A stretch of DNA of 64,000 bases, taken from Micropterus salmoides. Taxonomy: Eukaryota > Chordata > Actinopteri > Centrarchiformes > Centrarchidae. The stretch covers positions 16,469,308 to 16,533,307 of the forward strand of contig NW_024040152.1 of assembly GCF_014851395.1 (NCBI RefSeq), given 5' to 3'. The notes under the pieces are model-generated. The model saw nothing but the letters and a program-made list of their open reading frames with translations, had not been told where the DNA came from and did not search any database. Numbering within the stretch: position 1 is the stretch's first letter; every line of letters begins with the position of its first letter. A program made the position numbers and the translations under genes. Below, in pieces: positions 11,113 to 21,459 of the stretch.

Positions 11113-12186
11113 TGTCACAAATCGTCGTGTGTGCTGGCAGGAACAGGTTTTAGGACCCAAACGCAGGACACAGAGGTAGAGCAGGTACAGTTTCTGGGTA
11201 TTTATTTAAGCCTACAGAACTTACGGCAGAGTCCAAACAAAGGTTGTCCGCAGAGCAGCAAAGCACAGTCATAAACAAATGATCCAGGGGAAGACAGAAT
11301 AAAGGATAATCCAACAAACTTGGTAGCAGAGGCAGGCAAGCAAGCAAGCAAGACACATGGCAGTGGATGAACACACAATCAACCAGCAACAGCTGAACAG
11401 AAGACACACACATTTAAAACACTGGCTAACAAGGAGGGCGGGAGCACAAACAGGTGATACTAATAATGACAGCAGACAGACACAGACAGGCAGGGTGGTG
11501 AACTGACAGGAACACAGACAGATACCAAACAGGCCCAAACTAACTGAACTACCAACAAGCCCACAGACAAATACCAACAGAAATATAAATGCATATAAAC
11601 AGACATACAGGGTACAAAAGACCAAGGACATAAGACAAGAATCCAACAGGAACTCAAAACACAGAACCGACAAGCAGGCAGAGGAATACTGGAGGGAACA
11701 GACAGAACACTTGACAGGCAGACATGGGGCAAAATAACCAACACAGACAGAACACATGTAACAAAATACCACACCAGAAACTAACTCAGACAATAACAGA
11801 AACCCATGTAAACAGACAAACACCGACCAACTATAACACAAGGATCATAACAGACAAAACCTAAATGAGAACACAGAACTAGAACACAGAGTACCGAGCA
11901 GACTAAACCAAAATGATGCAGAGAAAGAACTAGAAGCAAATACTACGACATGAACTAAGGCACAGGACTGGGAACAAAAACATGGAACCAAAACCGAGTA
12001 AATAAACAGATACTGAACTGACAAAACAATAACTCAGAGAAACTCAAAACACAGACTATATAACTGATACTGGACACAGGATAGAACCCAAAACAATTAG
12101 ACAGATACTTAACAGACTATAAATAACATGACTGACTGAAAACAACCAACTGACCAAAACAGAACAGACACGCCCACAGTGTGACA
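11113..12186 (-). mobile_element. Solo LTR (1,074 bp) of an LTR retrotransposon
   Basis: Ends are TGTCAC...GTGACA, flanked by GAATG (11108-11112) and GAATA (12187-12191), a 5-bp target duplication with one mismatch. The opposite arm of the inverted duplication (about 28350) has the uninterrupted target, so insertion came after the arms formed. The minus strand carries the LTR 3' signature: 'tgtgtcctgcgtttgggtcc' near the end, as in the related copy at 26562-27466. No internal coding region is present. Confidence 0.8.
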
Positions 12187-12519
12187 GAATAGACTAAGTA
12201 ATTGACTGCTTGATCAGATAATTAACCAGCAACAATTTTGATAATCAATGTTGAACATTCTCTATTTCAAGATTCTTAATGAGATTTTTTTAATCTTCAT
12301 CTAATTGAAAGTTCTTTTTACTACTTACTTTACTGTGTTTTGTGGAAAAAGCAACTATGCATAATTTTATTCCATCAGCAGCACTTTTACTTAAATAATA
12401 CAAAAGGGAGCTTTAAATGTGGAGTTTTATGGAATCATAAGCAAATAAAGATTGTTTAAATAAGAATTTCCACACTATGCAAATTTTTAAGTCAGATAGA
12501 CGAGGTAATAGAACAATAT

Positions 12520-14015
12520 CAGGGTTTCTGCAGGTTTCACCTGGTCAAATTTAAGACCTTTTTATGACCATTATGAATGAAATTTAAAACCAACTTAAAA
12601 AAAGAAACGTAGAAATGAAATGCAGTCACAAAATTGCAGAGTAAATCAATGTATTCAAAAGAGGGTTGAGTGATGTCTACAAAATTGGCATTGGACAATG
12701 TCAACAATGAAACACAGGGATGGACCATGACCCTGATAAGCTACTTAATTAACAAGCTGACATGTGGTGCACCTGCTGACTTGAAAAAAATGGACCACCG
12801 GTAGAAAAATCCAGGAAAAAAACAAAAGGGTTCTGAGTCCTTTTGGCGACTTTCTAAAACTTAACCTACTGCTGATGGATAAACTCAGGGGAGCAGACAG
12901 GGAGACAATAATAAACTAAACCCCAAAAGCTAAACTTTCTAAATAAGTCTACTGTGGTTGAATTAGATCTTGGAAAATTCATTTGTTAGTTTTGATGCTC
13001 TCCACAATCATTTTACATTCATTGCGCAGCAAGCTGTTTTGAGCCTCACCACCGTATAATGGCAGGAAAACATATGACCTCAGAATCAATACAGATAGGA
13101 TAATTCATGTTTGCCTTTTGTGTCTTAATTTACTGCTTTATACATTTGTAGAAATTAACATAAATAGGAAACATGAGAACCACCTCCCTTCTCTATTGTT
13201 ACTAGCATTTCATTTGTACATCAAAATCCAAAAGAATAATCTCCTCATTAGCTTAAAAAGGACTAATGTTAGTTTGCATCCCTAATTTGCTTAAATGTTA
13301 CTAATCTCAGCTCCTCCGTGGTCAACACCGTCCATTCTTTTTAATTTAACTATCAAGATGTACAGTAAAGGACAGAGCTGTAACTTCACAACTTAATGCT
13401 GATCTTATCCTCCGCTAACTTTCACAGTCACTTTCTGCCACTCTCTTTCTCACAGTCGCTCGCCATTTGAAGGACAAGGAGAGGGAGACAACCATTTGTT
13501 GTGTGTTACCCTAGCTTACTGATGATCATTAATGATCGTGTGAAATCTTAATAGCGGCACTCATTCATTAAGCAGTGACAGTAGGCTTCAAATACGTTGC
13601 TAGAGACTGGTTTTAAGCCCTAAGATCTGTTTTTCCATCCAAGAACCGATAAGATTGCACTTCCCCATAGTTGAAGAATAAATCTGTTTTATATCTGTGG
13701 TACAATCCGAAAGACTTGCGGCAATAACACGGAAGATGCCTGTTGGTCTGTGTAGTCGTAACACATTACACAATTATATTTAGACCAATTTGGGCTGGCG
13801 ACAGGAAGAACTACACTACCACGGGAGACAAAAACATTCTTGAGCGCTGCGGGGACATGTTAATGAGCATTAGAGGTAGCGTTACATAGACGTTGGAAAA
13901 TAAATACCTGTTTAAACTTATTTAAGACCTAGAACACAAACGTCAGTGAATTTAATACTTTAAGGCCTTAAATTTTGATATTTTAGACTTTTAAAGACCC
14001 TGCGAAAACCTGCAG
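12520..14015. mobile_element. hAT-like element with 'CAGGGTTTCTGCAGG' terminus
   Basis: The left end 'cagggtttctgcaggttt' followed by 'aaatttaagacctttt' matches a common teleost hAT family. The right end 'ctgcgaaaacctgcagga' is its inverted partner, with the last bases lost. The same shortened end appears in the other arm at about 23521, so the truncation predates the duplication. No transposase was recognised inside. This element fills most of the arm. Confidence 0.6.
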
Positions 14016-14459
14016 GACGTCTACCAGACAGGTGCTGTTTTCAGAGCAGCTCCTTTAATCTGGAGGTCTCAGAGTGTTTGATTGTCCGAGTGACAGAAAG
14101 TGACGGTGAATCCCAGAGGAGGAAAATATTCTGGCAGTAAAGAGAAGAGGTGTTCAGCTCCCCTGAACATCTATGGGGTACAATATTTGGGTCACACATA
14201 GCGATTTGTCAATCACAAGGTAGCCCCATCCTAAAGCCTCCCCTGCTTTCTGGTCTATTTTCCTCTAAATGGGACCATAATTTACTAAATGAACATCATG
14301 CTGTGTTGAAGAACACTTGAAACTAGCGACTGAGACCATATACGATCCAGTGGAGTGCTGGCTGTTAGAGAGAATGCAAAACCTGGAGGTTCCTGCTTAG
14401 TGAAGACACAAAGCTGCTTCCTGGTTTCACAAATCAGACACATGAAATATCAAATTTCC

Positions 14460-14770
14460 ACGTGGTTTTGAAACGGACCAATCAAAGAACGACATGCAGA
14501 TTCAGGTTGTCCTCACACAGAGGAGCAGGTGGAGGTGGGGTTATGTACCGAGGCGCTGCTGGAGGCGCTCTCCTCCTCGTTGTTGGTGGGCGGAAGCGAG
14601 GCGAGGAGGCTGGAGGCTCTGGGAGTCCTCGTACTCCTCCTCCAGGGTGAGCAGTTCGCTGAACCTGTAGGAGGTGGAAGTGATATCATCAGCCGCCGTA
14701 GTGATGTCACCTGTCAGTGTGTGTGTGAGTGCGTGCCTCATCTTGTGGACCTCGTCACAGCTGGCCTGAA
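14460..14770 (-). pseudogene. INTS3 C-terminal exon fragment (left-arm copy)
   Basis: Minus-strand sequence holds the end of Integrator subunit 3. A block ending 'gtccacaagatgag' (protein sense QASCDEVHKM, 14770-14730) is followed, after an intron-like stretch ending 'cctacag', by FSELLTLEEEYEDS. The human tail has FSDLFSLAEEYEDS, so this copy is close to the family. A frame change follows. The acidic-serine tail (NNEEESASSSAS) is readable only in a second frame. No complete gene is attached, so this is a relic. It is the inverted counterpart of 22764-23000. Confidence 0.72.
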
Positions 14771-14819
14771 TGGCCAGTTCAGAAGTGCATGAAGAAGTTT
14801 CAGAAATTTGTACATGAGT

Positions 14820-14945
14820 TATATTAACATTTACATTTAGCTGACGCTTTTATTCAAAGCTACTTACAATAGCTATATATGTCAGAGGTCACATGCCTCT
14901 GGAGCAATTAGGGGTAAAGTGTCCTGCTCAAAAAACACAAACCTA
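14820..14945 (+). repeat. Dispersed teleost repeat ('gacgcttttat..aaagc.acttaca')
   Basis: 'ttacatttagctgacgcttt' and 'gagcaattaggggtaaagtg' identify a very common fish interspersed repeat. A second partial copy lies at 21190-21245 inside another element. Confidence 0.65.
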
Positions 14946-15539
14946 TCCTTTCATCTCTTTAAACCTGTCAGTTACTGGAGGAGGTATTCGAGTTGGTTTT
15001 CCGTAGTACATTTCATTACATTACATATTACTTGTCGCTGATATTGACATTTCTGTGAGTACTTACATTGCAGGTTTCGAAGACGTCAGTCATCCGCTAG
15101 CAGGTTCACTGGGAGGCCACGGAGGGTCTGATGGCATCCCATGTGTACCTCGTGTTGTTACTAGATTGACAATCAAAATAATTATTATACAAATATTTTT
15201 ACGGCACATCAAGCATAAAGTGTAACAGTTCTACCAACGTAATTCTAAAATAATAATAATATTGATAGAAATAAGAACAAATCCATCTAGCTGAAACTAC
15301 TAAAAGACAAGTCAAATTTAAACAAACAGTGACTCAAACAATGGGTGAGAAATAGAAGCCAACTACAGTCCCCTCCAAAAGTATTGGAACTGTAAGGCAA
15401 ATTCCTTTGTTTTTGTTGTTCACTGAAGACATTTGGGTTTAAGATCAAAAGATGAGTATGAGACAAGAGTTCAGAATTTCAGCTCTGTCGCACATCGCGC
15501 TTATGCTGTGAACATGACATGATTATAATGGAGCTGTTT

Positions 15540-15725
15540 GCAAAGTGGAGGAAGAGAGAGAAAATAGCGAGGGACAAAGAAGAAAGTGTCCAAAGTATGG
15601 GATTATTTCAAGCTAAAGAAAACAACAACTCTGTAATGTTACCGTAAAACGAAACTTATGTCGCCTCGGCAACAGCACGACGGCACCTGATCAGAAAGCA
15701 GCGGAGTTCTGCCATCGGACCACAG
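15540..15725 (+). pseudogene. Possible hAT transposase BED-finger fragment nested in the Tc1
   Basis: One frame reads KVSKVWDYFKLKK and stops. A shifted frame continues with a cysteine followed by basic and threonine-rich residues and ends CHRTTEK. This resembles the VWDYF/BED zinc-finger start of hAT transposases. The match is short and frame-broken, so the call is tentative. Confidence 0.35.
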
Positions 15726-16159
15726 AGAAGGTAACAGTAACGGCAACTTTAGCATTTAACTGAAATCATGATTGATTGTTGAGTGTGTACATTTTCAGGC
15801 TAGCCAAAGTAAGCCGCAGTCCTCAGCTGAAAATGTACAGCTGTTGTTCTCCTTTTTGGGCCGTGAATTGTAACCTCAGTCATGAGTTAACTAGGTGTCG
15901 GGGAGCTGAACCTTTTAACTCCCCTCCAGCTCTCTCTGTAGCTCAGACAATCCCTGCTACCTGCGTGTGCTAATCCATCCTTCACCCAGATTCTTCATCT
16001 TTATAATTGCCATCTTGATAATAACAAACAACAGCTGTTTCCTGTTCAGGATCGCTCATTTCCCGTTTCACATTTCATGTGTTTTCTTGACAAAACGTGG
16101 TTTGGAGACCAGCGTCGGATGACAGAGCCGCTGTCAGCTCCTGTAGTGTGTGAAGACCA

Positions 16160-17021
16160 GAGAGCTCTATGGGAGAAAAGCAAGCCATTGTCAAGCTGAG
16201 AAAAGAACGAAAATCGACCAGAGCCACTGGACAAACATTGGGCATAGCAAGCACAACAATTTGGAATGTCCTGAAAAAGAAAGAAACTACTGGTCTACTG
16301 AGCAACAGATGTCGAACAGGTCAGCCAAGGAAAACAACAGTAGTTGATGACAGAAATATCGTGAGCTGTGAAGAAAACCCCCAAAACATCAGTAAGTGAC
16401 ATCACCAACGACCTCCACAGTGCAGGGGTGAAGGTATCAAAATCCACTGTTTCAAAGAAGACTCAGAGAGCAGAAATATAGAGGCCACACCACAAGATGC
16501 ATGCTCATCAGCAGTAAGAATTGGAAGGCCAGATTGAAATTTGCAAAGAAGTACAGAGATGAGCCGTAAAAGTTCTGAAACACAATCTTATGGACTCATG
16601 AGACCAAGATTAATCCCTACCAAAGTGATGGGAAGGCCAAAGTGTGGAGAAAGGAACTGCTTATGATCCAAAGCATACAAGCTCATCTGTGAAGCATGGT
16701 GGAGGTAATATCATGGCTTGGGCCTGCATGGCTGCTTCTGGAACAGGCTCATTAATATTCATTGATGATGTACCTGATGATGGTAGCAGCAGAATGAATT
16801 CAGAAGTGTACAGAAAGTTTTGTCTGCCAATTTACGGAGAAATGCATTGAAACTAATCAGGAGGAAGTTTATCATGCAGCAGGACAATGACCCAAAGCAC
16901 ACCGCCAACAAAACAAAGACTGGCCAAGTCAATCATCTGACCTTAACCCAATAGAGCACGCATTTCACCTCCTTAAGAGGAGACTGAAGGGAGAAACAGA
17001 ACAAAAAGCCTGGAACAGCAT
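16160..17021 (+). pseudogene. Broken Tc1/mariner transposase
   Basis: The N-terminal helix-turn-helix region reads KQAIVKLRKERKSTRATGQ, then TLGIASTTIWNVLKKK and RTGQPRKTT, as in Tc1 proteins. A later piece has the catalytic-core motif HTSSSVKHGGGNIMAWACMA and SGTGSLIFIDD. Frameshifts and stops separate the pieces (for example after about 16400 and 16850). The next conserved part, around the last catalytic acidic residue (HTANKTKT.. QSSDLNPIEH), is in yet another frame at about 16900-16960. The gene cannot make a full transposase. Confidence 0.85.
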
Positions 17022-17875
17022 CATGTTGAGAATTATTTTAGAGCATTATAGCCTAAATTGTTATCATTAATTACTAGAGCGATGGTGGTCTGCATTGATC
17101 ATCATTTAAAGTGTTATTTTATAGTGTAAAGTTAAGATCGCAGTGTTAAAACTCTATAGCTCTGAGTGTATGTGCTCCTTTCTGTGTCTAACTGCCCGGA
17201 GGCAGTAGCACGTGTGTGCGTGTGTAAGCACGCACGTGTGCATTGGGAGCAGAATGAGGAAGCACAGCAAGGCATCATCAAAAACACCAGCAAAGGAAAA
17301 TATAGAAGCAGAATTAGTGAAAATTGTGTTACAAAACATACATAAATATAGTCCATCCCAGTAGGAATGTCCTGTCTTTAGCGCACAGCACAAAAGACAC
17401 CAGCTTATTCCACAAAGTCAGGTTTTTGGTTAAAATAGCATGATCAGCAGAGGGCATGCCTAGGACACAGAGAGGGGGAGCATTGCAGACAAAAACAGAC
17501 ATCATTTTATTATCTTTAATCAGTATTAATAAGTAATCATTCTTAATTCATCATTTTTAATCATTTTAGTATCCTTAATTAGTATTAATCATTAATTATT
17601 CTTAATCATTTTCTTTTTACCTAGATGTGCCTTGTCTTTACTTATAAGTGCTGTACTGTAGTCATGAATGCAGCAACAAGCTCACTGTGGTTAAGATCCT
17701 TGAGTGGGAGCATTGACTGCAGACACTGAGACTATGCACGCCTTGTCCAACTGTTATCTACTGTAGATTTATGACTGCAGGAGAGGCTGCAGGTGTTCAA
17801 AATCTGCTGTGACAAGTGTATGCTTTGGTCCAGCCTGGTCGTACATCTGACCCAACAATCACAAATGAAAAATGC
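17022..17875. mobile_element. Unidentified insertion inside the Tc1 transposase
   Basis: Tc1 homology stops after 'gcctggaacagcatca' and resumes at 'gttgcaggcttgaggcagtt' near 17884, so about 850 bp of other DNA has been inserted. It includes an AT-rich run of TTAATCATT units (17510-17620) and a purine/pyrimidine-alternating stretch near 17210-17240. I could not name its family or fix its target duplication. Confidence 0.5.
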
Positions 17876-18169
17876 AACAGTTTGGTGTTGCAGGCTTGAG
17901 GCAGTTATTGCAAGCAAGGGTTATGCCACCAAATGTTATTTACTTTAAGATTATTTGTTCCATTACTTTTTCTCACCTAAGAATGCTGTGGTCTAATACA
18001 ACGGTGATATTTCTTGAGTTGTTTAACACATCTAGATACCATGAAATAAAAGCTGAAATTCTGAACTCTTGTCTCATACTCATCTTTTAATCTTAAACCC
18101 AAATGTCTTCAGTGAACAAAAAAAACAAAGGAATTTGCTTTACCGTTCCAATACTTTTGTAGGGGACTG

Positions 18170-19976
18170 TATAACCTTAAACATGACAATAGAAGAGATT
18201 TGGAAGCCAGTGCAGTAGGGCTGGACACAAATATTCGACTATTCCTTCATTGGGTTGGTATTCAGTTTTCAATTTTGGGATGTGGACATTCGCACAAGCA
18301 CCTACAGTTCTGTCCCGCACAACGCTGCACACACACCAGCTTGCACCGCCCTTTTCAGTTTCTTTCTTGCTGTATCATACAGTGACAGACACAGGCTGTG
18401 TCCGCTTTCAACTTTCATTGTCAGCCGTATGTTTTACTGCCCAAAAAAGTTTTGAACTTTTTCACCCATGATCCTGTGTTAACAACCGCAGGTGAGCTGC
18501 TTGAGAAGGCCTATAGTACATCTCTCTCTGTTTGTGTCTCTGCAACTGTCAGTAGGCCGTATGGTGATCGATCATGGATGGAGTTGGTCTCTTGGACGGA
18601 TAGAAAAATAAAAAGTCATGCTCAGCACATAAAATCTGAGTGAAATTGAGGATTTTCTGTCTTGTGTTATGTATTCAGGGCAGCCCAAGAACTTAAAAAT
18701 AAGCTTGTAAATGGCTTTTACAGTGATCATGTACTTACAAAAATAAATGCAGATGACAATTGAAAGTAGATGGCTCTATCCTCCTAGACATCACAAAACA
18801 ATATCATCAAATTTCCCTATTATAGTACAGAGGTCCCAATCTGTATTGACTAAACATTATGTGATCAACATTGTTGCTATAGCAAAGGTAATCTTAAACT
18901 CACCTGAATGTCATAAATCCTGAGGATCTCTGCAGAGCCTCTGCTTTCTTGGCCTTCTGCCTCTACAGGGCAATCAGATGTGGTGTGTATCTCTTGAGCT
19001 CGCAGTAGAATTGGATGAATAGGTTTAACATTTGTAAAGCAATGACCTCAGCAAACACATAAATGTATGCAGATTAATGGTTTCCAACTTGGGCCTTGAC
19101 AGAAAAACATAATGCCTCAATTACTTGTTTTAAGCATGATGGCTGGCTATATGGGAAAAAGAATATAGTTTTTACCTGAGAAATGGTTGCTACAGTTTGG
19201 CATTGGTTTGATGTCTTTGGATCACATGACATGGAAGCTATTGAAATAAATGATGATTTTCCCATAACACTATTTTAACAATTTTAATTTAGTGATGGTG
19301 CCTAAACTAACCCCCGGTGGTTAAAAGCGATCTATCGGAGGTGAGCTAACCGCACTTACACTGCCGACACTGGGTGAACTGAGTTAGAAGCCGTCACCGC
19401 ATTCTGAATGTCTGTCAAATATCCAACTTAAAACTTTGCCACAGTCATTAACATTATCTCATTGTGTTAGCCAGCTAACTTCAAGTAATGTTAACGTTAG
19501 CCTTTCTGTTAACATTACTGCGCCTGAAAACATAACTTTCACTTACCAGACCAAAGCGTGTGTAACAAGGAGCAGCCCCCGATGAAAAATGTAAAAAGTG
19601 TTGTCTGGAAAGGTTTCAGCCACTGGTGATACGTTAGCATTACGCGGCAAACTGACTCCACATAAGTTACTGCCTCCGGTCATCCAAGTGTATGGTTATA
19701 AAATAAAGTCACAGAACAGAAAAAAACACTTTGAGAGCACTGCAAATAAAGCTGGGTTCTGTCGAACTTTGTAAATTAGTTATTAATTAACAGTTTTTCA
19801 ATCAACATTGGGCAACGGGTTTCCCCATTTGGTGGGCGTGTCAGAGGTGTTACCCAATCAGTTGCAACACATTTGTAAACACAGCTGTGGTTAAAAATGC
19901 AGTAAAAATCAGCGCACTTGCATACATAACTGTGTGTTCAAGGCACCACCGTTTCCGTTTTAAAATATATGTTTTG
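18170..19976. other. Spacer of the inverted duplication, no gene seen
   Basis: Mostly unique-looking sequence. Open frames at 18200-18640 and 19074-19265 lack domains. TAACGTTA-type words cluster at 19480-19510, as in the promoters of this window, but no attached exon was found. Confidence 0.35.
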
Positions 19977-20186
19977 CATAGACTGTATATAAAAATTTGT
20001 CCGCTGAATTCAGCCTTGAACCAATGGTGACGTCAAGGTGCTCCAGTCGCGCCCTGGCACACGCCACGCCCCCTTCATATTTCAGCATCATTTGGCGCCA
20101 AAATTTTGTGACGTACGAAGCTCGGACGTCATCGGTCACGTGGAATGGTATTATAAGCGCCAACACCTTTTTATATAGAGTCTATG
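19977..20186. mobile_element. Short MITE with 'CATAGACTgTATATA' termini
   Basis: Starts 'catagactgtatataaaaa' and ends 'tttttatatagagtctatg', an imperfect inverted pair. The 210-bp interior is GC-rich. This is a familiar teleost nonautonomous DNA element. Confidence 0.7.
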
Positions 20187-20953
20187 GCCAACACACGTTT
20201 TCTGAAAGTAAAAGAGGGTCCACGTCATGTATCAAACGTCCTGTCATTGGACTGTGGTAAGTCTCTCTTACTTATTAATTGTTTTGTATTTTAACAGAAG
20301 CAGTGTTGTAGAATAACTTGATATTGATGTTCACCATAAACTACAGCTGGCGGTTTTATCTTTTAACAGAATTCCGAAGGGCTAAGGTGACCAAGTTGAT
20401 GGCTAGCTTACATGTGCCATTAAATTGAGAAGCTAATGTTAAGTAACGTTAACTTCGTAGTTAATGTCAAACTAGACTATGTTGGCAAGAGGTACTGTTA
20501 ACATTGTCATCGCGGAAGAGTAATTTAGTTGTAATACTTGGAATCTTCCATATGTCAGAGTTTAAATGTCAGAGTCCACCTGTGAGGAGTTGGCTAACGT
20601 TAAACAAGCTAAGTTAACTTAGCTTGATGTACTGTAGAATCCCTACCGAACAATTCGCGGGCATTCCTACAAGAACATAGCAAATTAGTGTTGCATGAAT
20701 AAGTAACTGCCTATTTAGTACTAAGTAGTGTTACCTTACCTTTACTTTCTCAGCCTTTTCAAAAGTGTGTTTGGCAGTCATGTTGGCTAACGTTAGTTAA
20801 ATTAATCTTGCTTTCTTAATGCTGTATGTTCCTGAAATGTAAGCTGCTTTGGATAAATGCGTCTACCAAATGAGTAAATGTAAAATTGACAGTCTTGTCT
20901 CAGAAATGTCAAGTTAAAGAAACATTGCTAAAACGTTAGGTGGTGGTCTTAAC

Positions 20954-21381
20954 TAGGGATGGGTATTAAATGGGCAAAATTATTAAAGATTGTGATGTTG
21001 TTTTTGATAAGCTGCAACGTTACTGATTCTTTTATCTCTGCTTCTTAAGTTTTGGTCTAAGTTGGTTTAATATAATGCTGCAGCATCTGCCTCATACACA
21101 CCAAGCAAAGTCAGCAGACCTTAGCGCTGATAGGGCAGTGGAGCCAGTAAAGTGAACCTGGTGGAGTGTATTCCCATTATATAATAAATACTTTTAGGCA
21201 TTTAACTCATGCTTTTATCCAAAGCGACTTACAATTGCTATATATGTTAAAGGTGGGTCTGGTCTTACCAAATAACCGTCACCAAATAATACTAAAGGAT
21301 CGATAGTGGTATTGTTAAAGAATCGGATCGTTAAGCAGTCTCAATAAGGGTATCAATAAAACTTAACGATCCCCATCCCTA
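20954..21381. mobile_element. hAT-like MITE with 'CTAGGGATGGG' termini
   Basis: Left end 'ctagggatgggtatta', right end 'cgatccccatccctag'. The interior has lost typical sequence and contains a nested piece of the dispersed repeat at 21190-21245. Confidence 0.65.
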
Positions 21382-21459
21382 GTGCTAAGTGTGTTGTAAA
21401 CCAGGTCTGCATGCTGATTGCTAATAAGCTATGATAGCTCAATGTTGGACTCTCCGGCT

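Larger units (their letters stand above)
10662..14770. repeat. Left arm of a large inverted duplication
   Basis: Reverse complement of 22764-28828 over many separate blocks. The outer edge is 'tacactataaacc' at 10662 against 'ggtttacagtgta' ending near 28828. The inner edge is 'cagctggcctgaa' near 14770 against 'ttcaggccagctg' at 22764. Shared blocks include the fragment with the INTS3 terminal exon, the region 14010-14460, the hAT-like element, 13190-13480, 12915-13110, 12190-12300 and 10662-11110. The arms differ by later insertions and deletions (1,074-bp LTR in this arm only, 905-bp LTR and a 2.5-kb TIR element in the other only). Confidence 0.88.
15366..18169 (+). mobile_element. Disrupted Tc1-like transposon with long terminal inverted repeats
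   Basis: Both ends read CAGTCCCCTCCAAAAGTATT-like sequence in inverted orientation (right end GGGGACTG at 18169) and are flanked by the TA target (15364-15365, 18170-18171). The inverted repeats extend at least 110 bp, to 'gttcagaatttcagctct' near 15487 and its partner near 18050. At 2.8 kb the element is almost twice the usual Tc1 size, because foreign sequence lies between the left repeat and the transposase and again at about 17022-17875. Confidence 0.85.

Noticed and set aside
11269..11841. A 190-residue open frame on the minus strand, rich in Cys, Leu and Val.
   Set aside because: Lies wholly in the solo LTR; low-complexity translation without domain or start context.
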